From contig NZ_VFMY01000001.1 of NCBI RefSeq assembly GCF_006715305.1, forward strand, positions 248,001 through 312,000: a stretch of 64,000 nucleotides of DNA, read 5' to 3'. The notes under the pieces are model-generated. The model did not search any database. It was not told the DNA's origin and saw only the letters and a program-made list of their open reading frames with translations. The DNA comes from Arthrobacter sp. SLBN-100. Its GTDB lineage: Bacteria; Actinomycetota; Actinomycetes; Actinomycetales; Micrococcaceae. The translations under genes were made by a program, and so were the position numbers. Of the stretch, positions 37,321-46,339 are shown piece by piece (position 1 is the first letter of the stretch; every line of letters begins with the position of its first letter).

Positions 37321-37377
37321 ATTGTTTTCTCCTTTGAGTTTTAGGCAGGGTTTTGCGCAGCCGACAAGGGCCGTGGG

Positions 37378-38394
37378 TTAGACAAGTCGCGGGTCCACGT
37401 GCAGCTTGGGGCCCTGCCCTGATCCTGGCGGCCGGGGTCCCGCAAAAGCCTCTGCCAGGCCTTCCAAAGCAATTGTGGCGTGCACGAGCGGACGCGGGTC
37501 GACGGAGCCGTCCGCGTAGCTTGCGATGGTTCCGGCCAGCCCTGCAGAGGCCCCCAGGATCCCGACAGCTGTCACATCTTTCAGCGCGAGGGCGCGGGTG
37601 TCAATGAGGCTGGGGCTCCCGGAGAGGCCGACGTATACCACCCGCTTGGCCGGTTCTACCAGTTGCACAGCCGCCGCGGGCAGACCGGGGGCATTAGACG
37701 CGTCAATGACTGCGTCGAACGGTAATGGTGGAAGATCTTCTTCCGTCCAGGCGCCCGCAAATCCGAAAGTCCGGGCAAATTCGAGGGACGATGCTGACCG
37801 GCCCAAGAGATGGACTTCGGCTTTGGCGGCCTGGGCAAACAGCCCAACGAGCAAACCGATGGTGCCCGGGCCAAGAACAAGCACGCGGTCACCGGGCTGC
37901 AGGTTGGCTGCTTCAACGGCGCGCAGCGCGTTTCCGCCGGGCTCCACGAGAGCCCCTGCTGTGTCGCCCACACTGTCGGGGAGTATGTGCAGCGATGATT
38001 CAGGAACGGCGAGTTGTTCTGCCAGCGCCCCGGGCCAACCGTTCCGGACGCCGATCTCATACCGGAATTCGCAAACGTGGTGCCGGCCGGTGAGGCAGCG
38101 CCGGCAGGTGCCGCAGCCCAGCATGGTATCCCCTGTGGTGCGTTTACCCACCAGCGACTCGTCGACTCCGTCGCCTACGGACGCAATCACGCCGCACCAC
38201 TCGTGGCCGAGCCGGATCGGGTATTGGGCAAACCCGTCCTTCAGATATGCCATCTCGCCGCTGAAGAATTCCTGATCGGTGCCGCAGACGCCGACGCGGT
38301 GGATATTGACAACCACCTGGCCGGGTCCGGCGGTGGGGGATTCGACGTCACGGACTTCGGACTTGCCCGGGCCGGTGACAACGAAGGCCCGCAT
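37378..38394 (-). CDS. Zinc-dependent sugar dehydrogenase (MDR family)
   Basis: 338 residues from ATG 38394, two bases before the end of the upstream FAH gene. N-terminal GroES-like domain with catalytic zinc ligands Cys in VGVCGTDQEF near 37 and His-Glu in RLGHEWCG near 61; structural-zinc cysteines in MLGCGTCRRCLTGRHHVC near 90. Rossmann domain with VLVLGPGTIG near 168. The pattern is that of glucose/galactose 1-dehydrogenases and polyol dehydrogenases. In this cluster it most likely oxidises an aldose to its lactone with NAD(P), the first step before the SMP-30 lactonase. Confidence 0.88.
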   Translation of the reverse strand: MRAFVVTGPGKSEVRDVESPTAGPGQVVVNIHRVGVCGTDQEFFSGEMAYLKDGFAQYPIRLGHEWCGVIASVGDGVDESLVGKRTTGDTMLGCGTCRRCLTGRHHVCEFRYEIGVRNGWPGALAEQLAVPESSLHILPDSVGDTAGALVEPGGNALRAVEAANLQPGDRVLVLGPGTIGLLVGLFAQAAKAEVHLLGRSASSLEFARTFGFAGAWTEEDLPPLPFDAVIDASNAPGLPAAAVQLVEPAKRVVYVGLSGSPSLIDTRALALKDVTAVGILGASAGLAGTIASYADGSVDPRPLVHATIALEGLAEAFAGPRPPGSGQGPKLHVDPRLV

Positions 38395-38395
38395 G

Positions 38396-39253
38396 TCAGC
38401 GGGGTCCCAGAACGTGCTGACTCTGGGAGCCCAGCTTCGAGATGCCCAGGTCCATGCGGTCCCCCGGCTGCAGCCAGACCTGCGGAGTGAGGCCCATGCC
38501 AACGCCCGGGGGGGTACCCGTATTAATAAGATCGCCGGGTTCGAGCACCATGAATTGGCTTAGGTGATGGACGATGAAATAGGGATCGAAGATCATCGTC
38601 GATGTTGAGCCGTTTTGCCGACGGATTCCGTTGACGTCCAGCCACATCTGCAGGTCCAGGACGTCCTCGATTTCGTCGGTTGTGGCGAGCCAGGGACCGC
38701 AAGGGTTGAAGGTTTCAGCCGACTTGCCTTTCGCCCACTGGCCTCCGCGCTCCATTTGGAAGGCCCGTTCGCTGACGTCGTTGACCAGAACATAGCCGGC
38801 GATTGCGTCCTTGGCCTGTTCCACGGAGTCGAGGTAGCTTGTACGTTTGCCGATGACGATGCCCAGTTCCACCTCCCAGTCAGGTTTGGTGGAACCGCGA
38901 GGGATGCGTACGTCATCATTTGGACCGATGAGGGTGTTCGGTGACTTCGTGAACAGGATGGGCTCCGTGGGTACAGCCTGTCCCGTTTCGGCTGCATGAT
39001 CGCTGTAGTTCAGGCCTATGCACAGGATCTGGTGCGGACGGGCAATCGGCGCACCAATTCGTTCACCATTGAAGGCGCCGGTCGCGCCTGCGGCCGCCCG
39101 ATTGGCCACGGTTTTCGAGAGCTTCCTCCAGTCCTGGCCAAAAAAAGTTTCATCAAAATCGTTGACGACGTCCGAGACGTCCACGTAGTGGGTGTCGCTG
39201 ATGCGGACGACAGGTTTTTCCTTGCCGGGCGCGCCGATTCGCATGAGGTACAT
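38396..39253 (-). CDS. FAH-family hydrolase, likely 2,4-diketo-3-deoxy-sugar-acid hydrolase
   Basis: 285 residues, ATG preceded by TAGGAGATC. The fumarylacetoacetase fold is clear: ILCIGLNYSDHAAE near residue 78, a KSPNTLIGPND stretch, metal-binding acidic residues in DWEVELGIVIG near 127 and VNDVSER near 157, and the C-terminal NTGTPPGVGMG near 245. Enzymes of this type cleave 2,4-diketo-3-deoxy acids to pyruvate plus a hydroxyacid in the rhamnose/fucose-type oxidative pathway. The dehydratase and SDR genes on the opposite strand supply exactly the preceding steps. Starts 13 bases after the IclR stop. Confidence 0.9.
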   Translation of the reverse strand: MYLMRIGAPGKEKPVVRISDTHYVDVSDVVNDFDETFFGQDWRKLSKTVANRAAAGATGAFNGERIGAPIARPHQILCIGLNYSDHAAETGQAVPTEPILFTKSPNTLIGPNDDVRIPRGSTKPDWEVELGIVIGKRTSYLDSVEQAKDAIAGYVLVNDVSERAFQMERGGQWAKGKSAETFNPCGPWLATTDEIEDVLDLQMWLDVNGIRRQNGSTSTMIFDPYFIVHHLSQFMVLEPGDLINTGTPPGVGMGLTPQVWLQPGDRMDLGISKLGSQSQHVLGPR

Positions 39254-39266
39254 GGTGGATCTCCTA

Positions 39267-40085
39267 TTAGTTGGAAGGGAAAAGTTGGGGGCAGGCTATG
39301 TGCGGCCGCGTGTGTCGGCCTTGGGGATGGCCATATGGCCGGCCACTGGCGGCTTGGATGCTGCCGACAGCATCCCCGAGTTGCCTCAACGGCGTGCGGT
39401 GGGCGAGTGTGCTGAGGCTGATGGCGCAGCTGGGGTGCGCGGGGGAGGAGAAGAAAACCGGAACCGCAATGCAATTGATGCCGGCTTCGTTCTCCTGGTC
39501 GTCCACCGCAAAGCCCTGCTCCCTGATCTCATTGAACGCCGCATGAAGTTCCTGCGCGCTCGTGATTGTGTTCTGCGTGGCTGCGATCAGTGGAACACTG
39601 CCGATCCATTGCTTGATGGATTCGACATCGGGCAATGCGAATGCAAGCAACAGTTTTGCGCCCCCCGTGGCGTGTGCGGGGTTACGTCTGCCGACAACAG
39701 ACGTTAACTTCATTGGGCCAGTCGCCCGATCGACCTTTGAGCGGTCCACCGCGTCCCGGCCCTCGAGGTGGCTATAGTGCGCGGTCTCCCCGAAACGGTC
39801 GCTGAGGTGTTGCCGAATCGGCTGCGCCCGCAAATGCTCGGGCCTCGCCTCGTGGAAGGTGAATGCAATACGCAGGAAGCCATCACGCAGAAGGTAGCTG
39901 CCGTAACCATCCTGGGAGACCAGTCCCCGCCGCCGAAGCGTTGCCGATGCCCGATGAACTGTGGGCTTAGCCGCGCCGATCACCCGGGACAAACCATCCA
40001 AGCTGATGCCATTCGGATGCTTGCCCAGTTGATTGAGCGAGGCCAATACGCGGTCTGATCCGACGATCCGCCGCTCATTGTCCAT
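39267..40085 (-). CDS. IclR-family regulator
   Basis: 272 residues. N-terminal winged helix (LDGLSRVIGAAKPTVHRASA) near residue 30 and the IclR effector domain with DQENEAGINCIAVPVF near 205, where the Cys lies in the ligand pocket of this family. It is first in the minus-strand operon with the FAH, dehydrogenase and lactonase genes and divergent from the dehydratase operon, so it probably responds to a pathway intermediate. The CTAGTG-type operator of the 40378 operon lies about 170 bases upstream of its start. The C-terminus after HRTPL diverges into a low-complexity tail, possibly a late frameshift. The tail end of another IclR gene is at 46123. Confidence 0.88.
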   Translation of the reverse strand: MDNERRIVGSDRVLASLNQLGKHPNGISLDGLSRVIGAAKPTVHRASATLRRRGLVSQDGYGSYLLRDGFLRIAFTFHEARPEHLRAQPIRQHLSDRFGETAHYSHLEGRDAVDRSKVDRATGPMKLTSVVGRRNPAHATGGAKLLLAFALPDVESIKQWIGSVPLIAATQNTITSAQELHAAFNEIREQGFAVDDQENEAGINCIAVPVFFSSPAHPSCAISLSTLAHRTPLRQLGDAVGSIQAASGRPYGHPQGRHTRPHIACPQLFPSN

Positions 40086-40220
40086 CTCGAACCTCCGTAG
40101 CCAGGAAGCCTCAGCGGCTCCTCGGATTCAAAATATTGGGCTGGGAATCCTCCGCATGTTCGAAAGGTGCGCCCCGAGAACTTGCACTTTGGCAGCTTCG
40201 GAACTGTGTCGCCTTCTGAC

Positions 40221-40283
40221 TGGACGGATGCGTGTAACCCCTGTAACCTACAACACACTAGATCATATCTAGTGACCACTAGA
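40221..40283 (+). promoter_or_regulatory. Promoter and CTAGTG operators of the sugar-acid operon
   Basis: TGGACG (40221-40226), 17-base spacer, TAACCT (40244-40249), then CACTAGAT-CAT-ATCTAGTG (40256-40274) overlapping TCTAGTGACCACTAGA (40268-40283); both palindromes are perfect. The layout and sequence match the promoter at 53252-53314, and homology continues into the leader (GGCGGACCTGCCC). Confidence 0.85.
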
Positions 40284-40377
40284 CAAGTCCCGACCCCGTC
40301 TTTCTGCCGCAAAGATGTACGGCGGACCTGCCCGCATATTTCGTACTAAAACAACAATTCAGAGAATGGAACCAGTC

Positions 40378-42093
40378 ATGGGCGAGCTGCGCAGCTCCCA
40401 GTGGTACGCCGGTAATGACCGCAACAGCTACATACACCGCGCATGGATGCGTCGCGGTGTTCCGGAGGATTCTTTTGAGGGCAAGCCGCAAATTGCCATT
40501 GCGAACACTGCCTCGGATCTGACTCCTTGTAATTCCCATCTGGACGAAGTCGCCGAACACGTCAAGCAAGGTATCTGGGAAGCGGGCGGGGTTCCTTTGA
40601 ACCTTCCCGTGGTTTCCCTGGGGGAGACACAGGTTCGGCCCACCGCAATGCTTTGGCGCAACATGGCTGCGATGGCCACGGAGGAGATGCTGCGGGCGAA
40701 TCCTATTGATGGGGTGGTACTCCTGGGCGGCTGTGACAAGACCATACCGGCACTGCTGATGGCCGCATCCTCGGTCGATATTCCCGCGGTGGTTGTGCCC
40801 GGGGGGCCGATGGCAACAGGAACTTTCCGCGGCCAGCCTCTGGGTTGCGGCACTGATGTCTGGCGCCTGAGCGAAGAGGTTCGTGGCGGCGAGATTTCCA
40901 ACCGGGAGTTCCTGAAGTCCGAATCATCCATGATCAGGAGCCGGGGTCACTGCAACACCATGGGTACGGCATCCACGATGGCGTTGGTCGCCGAGGCGCT
41001 GGGAATGGTCCTTCCAGGGCTTGCCGGCACACCCGCCGTGGACAGCAACCTGCTCGCCGGCGCGCACGAGACCGGCAGGCTCATCGTGGAGATGGTCGCC
41101 GAAAGCCGGACACCAAGCGCGCTTCTGACCAGGGAATCGTTCCTGAACTCCATTGTTGCCCTGGCAGCAATCGGAGGATCGACAAATGCTGTGGTCCATC
41201 TCCTGGCGATCGCCGGTCGGCTCGGGATTGACCTGACCATCGATGACTTCGACCGCGTTGGTGCTGGTGTTCCCCTGCTGGTGAACCTGCAGCCCTCGGG
41301 GAAATTCCTGATGGATGACCTTCACCGCGCCGGAGGTTTCTTGCCTGTCCTGCGCGAAGTCAAAGACCTGCTGGACCCTTCCGCGCTGACCGTGACAGGC
41401 AAACCCCTTGTGGACTACCTTGACGACGCCCGCATCTGGGACGAAGAGGTCATTCACCGCCGCGATGATCCGTTGCAGCCCGAAGCCGGGATTGCCATCC
41501 TTCGGGGGAACCTCGCCCCAGGCGGTGCCGTGATCAAACCTGCCGCGGCTTCGCCCCATCTGCTGAGGCACCGTGGAGCCGCCGTCGTTTTTGACAGCAT
41601 CGAAGACATGCACGCCCGTATTGATGATCCTGCTTTGGATGTGGACGAGAATTCGGTGCTGGTGCTGCGCGGTTGCGGCCCCAAGGGCTACCCGGGCATG
41701 CCCGAGGTATCGAACATGCCCTTACCGAAGAAGCTCCTTGAACAGGGCGTGCGGGACATGGTGCGGATCTGTGACGGCCGGATGAGCGGAACCGCATACG
41801 GCACGGTGGTCCTGCACGTGACCCCCGAGGCCGCGGCGGGGGGACCGCTGGGCGTCGTTGAAACCGGAGACTTCATTAGCCTCGACGTCGAGGAAAGAAC
41901 CCTCGAACTTGAGATTGGCCCGGAAGAACTGGCGGCCCGCCTTCCCAACGCAGCCACAGTCGAGGGTTATGCCAACCCGCAGCGAGGCTGGGAGCGGCTC
42001 TACGTGGACCACGTCCTTCAGGCGGATACCGGCGTGGACCTGGACTTCCTGATCGGATCTTCCGGACCGGAGGTTTCCCGTGAGTCACACTGA
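40378..42093 (+). CDS. IlvD/Edd-family sugar-acid dehydratase
   Basis: 571 residues from ATG 40378 (an ATG at 40366 is also in frame; neither has a strong ribosome site). Iron-sulfur ligand cysteines appear in DLTPCNSHL near residue 45, GGCDKTIPA near 115 and RGHCNTMGTASTM near 188; the second family signature SGTAYGTVVLHVTPEA is near 475. This family dehydrates sugar acids or dihydroxyacids; with a lactonase, SDR and FAH hydrolase around it, a sugar-acid role (aldonate to 2-keto-3-deoxyaldonate) is more likely than amino-acid synthesis. First gene of the plus-strand operon; overlaps the next by 14 bases. Confidence 0.9.
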   Translation: MGELRSSQWYAGNDRNSYIHRAWMRRGVPEDSFEGKPQIAIANTASDLTPCNSHLDEVAEHVKQGIWEAGGVPLNLPVVSLGETQVRPTAMLWRNMAAMATEEMLRANPIDGVVLLGGCDKTIPALLMAASSVDIPAVVVPGGPMATGTFRGQPLGCGTDVWRLSEEVRGGEISNREFLKSESSMIRSRGHCNTMGTASTMALVAEALGMVLPGLAGTPAVDSNLLAGAHETGRLIVEMVAESRTPSALLTRESFLNSIVALAAIGGSTNAVVHLLAIAGRLGIDLTIDDFDRVGAGVPLLVNLQPSGKFLMDDLHRAGGFLPVLREVKDLLDPSALTVTGKPLVDYLDDARIWDEEVIHRRDDPLQPEAGIAILRGNLAPGGAVIKPAAASPHLLRHRGAAVVFDSIEDMHARIDDPALDVDENSVLVLRGCGPKGYPGMPEVSNMPLPKKLLEQGVRDMVRICDGRMSGTAYGTVVLHVTPEAAAGGPLGVVETGDFISLDVEERTLELEIGPEELAARLPNAATVEGYANPQRGWERLYVDHVLQADTGVDLDFLIGSSGPEVSRESH

Positions 42094-44980
42094 TGCCCTG
42101 ACGCGGCCCGGTTTGCCCGAGCCAGGCCAGGTGCTCCTTGATGAACTTGAACGCGCCGCCCCGGGAAAGGTACGGGCCCGTGCAACCGACCGGCTGGCAA
42201 ATGCACACGACGCTTCCCACTACCTCCTGACCCCTCGCGCCGTGGTCCTCCCGGAGAACGCGGAGCAGGTGGCTGCCCTCATGCGGGGCTCGGTCCGCCA
42301 CGGCGTTGCCCTTACCTTCCGCTCCGGCGCCACCAGCCTCAGCGGCCAGACCTCCTCAGATGGTGTCCTAGTCGACACGCGCCGAAACTTCCGCTCCGTT
42401 GAGGTCCTGGACGAGGGAGCACGGGTCCGCAGCCAGCCCGGAGCCACCGTACGGCAAGTCAACGTCCGCCTCGCCCGCCACAAACGCAAGCTGGGACCGG
42501 ATCCCGCCAGCGAGGTTGCCTGCACGATCGGCGGCGTGGTTGCCAATAATTCCAGCGGAATGGCGTGCGGCACGGAGGCCAACACCTACCGCACCATCGA
42601 CTCAGCCGTGATTATCCTGCCCAGCGGAACCATCATCGACACGGCCGCCCCTGACGCGGACGAGTCGCTCAGGAGGCTGGAACCGGAACTGCACGCCGGC
42701 CTTATCCGCCTGCGCGACCAGCTCCGGAACAATGCTTCCCACGCCGCGCGGATCCGGCAGCTGTTCGCGATCAAGAACACCATGGGCTACGGACTGAACT
42801 CGTTTTTGGACTATGGGCGGCCCGTGGACATCCTCCTGCACCTGGTCATCGGGAGCGAGGGCACTCTGGCATTCCTGGCCGAAGTCACCTTCAACACAGT
42901 CCCGGTGAAACCACACACAGCAACCGACCTCCTCTTCTTTCCAAGCCTGTCAGCTGCCACCGCAGCCCTGCCCGCACTTGTCGCGGCCGGCTTCGCCACC
43001 ATCGAACTGCTCGATGCGACGTCCCTGGGCGTTGCCCAGCGCGACGCGGAAGCGGACGATGTGCTCCGGGCCATCAAGATCGAGGGGCACGCGGCCTTGC
43101 TTGTGGAGTTTCAGGAGCCGGATCCGGTTGCGCTGGCGGGCCGCGTCAGTGCCAGTGCCGAGGTCCTGGCTGCACTTCCCCTGGTCCGGCCGGCACAACT
43201 GTCCTCGGACCCCGCCCGCCGGGCATCACTGTGGCATATCCGTAAAGGCCTCTACGCAACGGTGGCCGGAAACCGGCCCAGCGGCACCACCGCGCTGTTG
43301 GAGGATATCGCCGTCCCTGTCGCGAACCTCCTTCCCACCTGCGAGGGACTGGTCGAACTCTTTGAGCATTACGGCTACGAAGACAGCGTCATTTTCGGGC
43401 ACGCCAAGGATGGCAACATTCATTTCCTGCTCAACGAACGCCTCGAATCCTCAGGAGGCGAATCAACCCTCGAACGCTATGCCGCCTTCACCGAAGACAT
43501 GGTGTCTCTCGTCCTGTCCAACAACGGCACTCTCAAAGCCGAACATGGAACCGGGCGCATCATGGCCCCGTTCGTCCGCCGCCAGTACGGCGACGCCCTT
43601 TACGGGGTCATGCGCGAAATCAAGCGGCTATGCGACCCGCAGGGCGTACTGAACCCGGGCATCGTGCTTAACGACGATCCTGAGTTCCACCTTGCTCACC
43701 TCAAGACCGCCCCGACGGTCGAGAAGGAAGTCGACCGCTGCGTCGAGTGCGGATACTGCGAGCCCGCCTGCCCCAGCAAGGACATCACGCTCACCCCGCG
43801 CCAGCGGATTGTCCTCAGGCGTGAAATCGCCCGCGCTGAGGAGAACGGCAACACCGCGCTGAAGAGGGAACTCGAAAGGGAATACAGCTACGACGGTCTG
43901 GACACCTGCGCGGCCGACGGCATGTGCCAGACCGCCTGCCCGGTTCTGATTGACACAGGAGAGCTTGTCAAACGCCTGCGGGCCGAAGGACGCGGCCGCG
44001 TCGAACAAGCCGGATGGAAGGCGGCAGCCAACAATTGGGGCGCGGCGGCGCAGGTAGGAGGACTTGCACTCTCCGGCGTCAAGTTCCTCCCCTCTGCGCT
44101 GGTGACCGGCGCCTCCGAAGCCGCCCGGGCAGTGCTCGGCAGCGAAACGGTGCCGCGCTGGGACAAGGACCTGCCCGGAGGAGGCGCCCGGCGTCGGCCC
44201 CTGCACGTCCAGGAACCGAAGGCCGTATATCTGGCCGCCTGCATCAGCACCATGTTCGGCCCGGCCGCTCAGGGGCCCGGCGTCTCGAGTGCCTTCCTGG
44301 ATCTGTGCGCACGGGCTGACGTAACCGTCACCATCCCTGAGGGGATAGGAAATATGTGTTGCGGCACCCCTTGGAAATCAAAAGGAATGACAGACGGCTA
44401 CGCTCTCATGCGCCAGAAGGTCCAGTCCGCGGTCTGGGAAGCAAGTGGCCAGGGTGCGTTGCCGGTGGTTTGCGATGCTTCTTCCTGCACAGAGGGCCTG
44501 GAGAGCCTGCTTGAAGTCATCGGAGAAGACAAGCGCCTACGCATCGTTGACGCCGTGGCATTTGTTGACGAACAGGTGCTTCCCTTCCTGCCACAGGGCA
44601 AACGCATCGGCAGCCTCGCCCTACACCCAACATGCTCATCAACACGAATGGGCATCAACGCCGCCCTCAGCAGAGTTGCTGCCGCAGTGGCTGAAGAAGT
44701 CGTCATCCCCGACAACTGGGGATGCTGCGCCTTCGCCGGCGACCGCGGCATGCTCCACCCGGAGCTCACGGCGTCGGCGACCGCTGCTGAAGCGGCAGCA
44801 GTCGCTGAACGCGATTTCGATGCCTACGCATCAGTAAACCGAACCTGTGAGCTGGGCATGACCCGGGCCACAGGGCATGAATACCAGCACGTACTCGAAC
44901 TGCTGGCGGCAGTGACCTCACCCACCAACCAGACCCCGGCCCTTCCGGAGCGTCCCGAGACATTGGACATCATTACATGA
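42080..44980 (+). CDS. FAD/Fe-S hydroxyacid dehydrogenase (GlcD-GlcF type fusion)
   Basis: 966 residues from GTG 42080. Residues 50-230 are a FAD-binding PCMH domain (SGATSLSGQT, CTIGGVVANNSSGMACG), 235-520 the FAD-oxidase C domain (HAKDGNIHF, KAEHGTGR), then a ferredoxin-type segment with CVECGYCEPACPSKD near 554 and CAADGMCQTACPV near 610, and CCG-type domains (NMCCGTPW near 759, GCCAFAGDRG near 881). This is the one-chain form of D-lactate/glycolate dehydrogenases feeding electrons to the respiratory chain at the membrane. Expected role: oxidising the hydroxyacid released by the FAH hydrolase. Overlaps both neighbours (14 and 4 bases). Confidence 0.92.
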   Translation: MSHTDALTRPGLPEPGQVLLDELERAAPGKVRARATDRLANAHDASHYLLTPRAVVLPENAEQVAALMRGSVRHGVALTFRSGATSLSGQTSSDGVLVDTRRNFRSVEVLDEGARVRSQPGATVRQVNVRLARHKRKLGPDPASEVACTIGGVVANNSSGMACGTEANTYRTIDSAVIILPSGTIIDTAAPDADESLRRLEPELHAGLIRLRDQLRNNASHAARIRQLFAIKNTMGYGLNSFLDYGRPVDILLHLVIGSEGTLAFLAEVTFNTVPVKPHTATDLLFFPSLSAATAALPALVAAGFATIELLDATSLGVAQRDAEADDVLRAIKIEGHAALLVEFQEPDPVALAGRVSASAEVLAALPLVRPAQLSSDPARRASLWHIRKGLYATVAGNRPSGTTALLEDIAVPVANLLPTCEGLVELFEHYGYEDSVIFGHAKDGNIHFLLNERLESSGGESTLERYAAFTEDMVSLVLSNNGTLKAEHGTGRIMAPFVRRQYGDALYGVMREIKRLCDPQGVLNPGIVLNDDPEFHLAHLKTAPTVEKEVDRCVECGYCEPACPSKDITLTPRQRIVLRREIARAEENGNTALKRELEREYSYDGLDTCAADGMCQTACPVLIDTGELVKRLRAEGRGRVEQAGWKAAANNWGAAAQVGGLALSGVKFLPSALVTGASEAARAVLGSETVPRWDKDLPGGGARRRPLHVQEPKAVYLAACISTMFGPAAQGPGVSSAFLDLCARADVTVTIPEGIGNMCCGTPWKSKGMTDGYALMRQKVQSAVWEASGQGALPVVCDASSCTEGLESLLEVIGEDKRLRIVDAVAFVDEQVLPFLPQGKRIGSLALHPTCSSTRMGINAALSRVAAAVAEEVVIPDNWGCCAFAGDRGMLHPELTASATAAEAAAVAERDFDAYASVNRTCELGMTRATGHEYQHVLELLAAVTSPTNQTPALPERPETLDIIT

Positions 44981-45654
44981 ACCGCAAAGCAGTCATCACC
45001 GGAGGCATCAGCGGCCTCGGTGCAGCATCCGCCGCCCGCCTTACCCAGGATGGCGTCGAGGTCATCACGATCGACGTCTGCGACGGTGCAGACATCGTGC
45101 TCGATATCTCCGACGCCGAAGCCGTACGCCAGGCCGCAGAAGATGTCGGCCCCATCGACATCCTCATCAACAGTGCCGGCATCGTCGGCCCGAACAAGCC
45201 GTTCTGGGAAGTCAGCGATGAGGAATGGAAACGGACCTTCGCCGTCAACGTCGACGGTACCTTCAACCTCTGCCGCGCCTTTGCCCCGGCCATGGCCGAC
45301 TCCGGATGGGGACGCATCGTGAACTTCGCCAGCATGGCCGGAAAGGACGGGAACCCGAACATGGCCGCCTACTCCGCCACCAAGGCCGCCGTCATCGGAC
45401 TGACCAAGACCATGGGCAAGGATCTGGCCAAGCGAGGAGTGCTGGTCAACGCCATCGCACCCGCCGTTGTTTCAACCCCCATGAACGCCTCCACGGATCC
45501 GGCCGTACTTGCACACATCACCAGCCTCATCCCAATGAACCGGGTGGGCCGCCCCGAGGAGGTAGCCGAGCTCGTAGCCTGGCTCGCATCGGACAAATGC
45601 AGCTTCTCCACCGGAGCCGTTTACGACATTTCCGGCGGCCGCGCCACCTACTGA
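44977..45654 (+). CDS. SDR-family sugar-acid dehydrogenase
   Basis: 225 residues, short for a classical SDR but complete. Nucleotide-binding TGGISGLGAA near residue 8, NSAG near 65, catalytic Ser in NFASMAG near 112, and Tyr-Lys in YSATKAA near 128-132; the usual CxGAxxDIxGG ending reads TGAVYDISGG. It starts four bases inside the oxidase gene (ATGA). By cluster logic it oxidises the 4-hydroxyl of a 2-keto-3-deoxy sugar acid to the 2,4-diketo acid used by the FAH hydrolase, as the SDRs of oxidative L-fucose and L-rhamnose pathways do. Substrate is not shown by sequence. Confidence 0.9.
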   Translation: MNRKAVITGGISGLGAASAARLTQDGVEVITIDVCDGADIVLDISDAEAVRQAAEDVGPIDILINSAGIVGPNKPFWEVSDEEWKRTFAVNVDGTFNLCRAFAPAMADSGWGRIVNFASMAGKDGNPNMAAYSATKAAVIGLTKTMGKDLAKRGVLVNAIAPAVVSTPMNASTDPAVLAHITSLIPMNRVGRPEEVAELVAWLASDKCSFSTGAVYDISGGRATY

Positions 45655-45773
45655 CCCCAGCCTTTAAGGCAATCGCCGGGAACCAATTCATCGCTAAAGG
45701 ATTTCGGAGTGAGCGACAAGAGATACCGCACCGAGGACTGAAATCAACTCTTAGGCTTTCACGCCGACCTGCA

Positions 45774-45900
45774 TTACGACGGCAGGATAGCGCGCACGGG
45801 AACCGTGATCGACGCTTCCCCCGATTCCAGGGCAATCTGGCTGGCGGCTAACGGCTGCTGGGACCGGACGCTTATCCACAGGGCAGAAGATTACAAAATC
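45774..45900 (-). pseudogene. Unidentified C-terminal remnant
   Basis: A minus-strand frame reads SQQPLAASQIALESGEASIT then VPVRAILPS and a stop at 45774. It looks like a natural protein end, but the frame breaks upstream and no start exists. I cannot name the family. The rest of 45655-46086 holds no gene; a short hairpin GTCCG-TTAG-CGGAC lies near 45977. Confidence 0.35.
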
Positions 45901-46086
45901 TGGATAGATGAAGAACACCTGACGAAGCGGGAGACAAGACTCAAGACAAATCGGATCCTGGCGTGAGCCTAAAAAATGTCCGTTAGCGGACCTGACCTCC
46001 ACCGGCCTGCGGGTTGGTCGGGCTACTGCGACCTGATGGCCACTCGCGGCGGAACACAACTGCTCCTTAGGCAGCCCAGCCCACCT

Positions 46087-46132
46087 GGCCGTGTAGTCCT
46101 TCCGGAATTCATTTGGGAAGGACTACACGGCC
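46087..46132. repeat. Perfect 17-bp inverted repeat
   Basis: GGCCGTGTAGTCCTTCC (46087-46103) and GGAAGGACTACACGGCC (46116-46132) around a 12-base loop. The end of the IclR remnant, including its stop, lies inside one arm. Probably a bidirectional terminator; a recombination scar is the alternative. Confidence 0.75.
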
Positions 46133-46337
46133 TGAATATTCGGGACCTCGGTTATCAAGCGGTCCAGGGGTAAACGGAATGCCAAAGCGCTGACGCTGGC
46201 GGCGCCGATTACGGGCATGGCTTGGTCCATCCGCATTGGTACCGCAACGCAATTTACTGCGAGTTCGCTCTCCTGATTATCGACACCATAGCCACGTGCG
46301 ATGTCTCCTGGAGTTCTTTCCAGAGCTGGGAGACGGT
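46123..46337 (-). pseudogene. Remnant of an IclR regulator C-terminus
   Basis: Reading the minus strand gives TVSQLWKELQE, then after a frame change ARGYGVDNQESELAVNCVAV and ASVSALAFRLPLDRLITEVP, ending at a stop at 46123. This is the IclR effector-domain tail; the intact gene at 39267 has DDQENEAGINCIAVPVF at the same place. About 70 codons survive. Confidence 0.8.
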
Positions 46338-46339
46338 GG

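Noticed and set aside
36406..45654. Sulfoquinovose (sulfo-Entner-Doudoroff) pathway as an explanation of the sugar-acid cluster
   Set aside because: Dehydrogenase, lactonase and dehydratase would fit, but there is no aldolase and no sulfoquinovosidase-type glycosidase, while SDR and FAH genes point to the diketo-hydrolase route.
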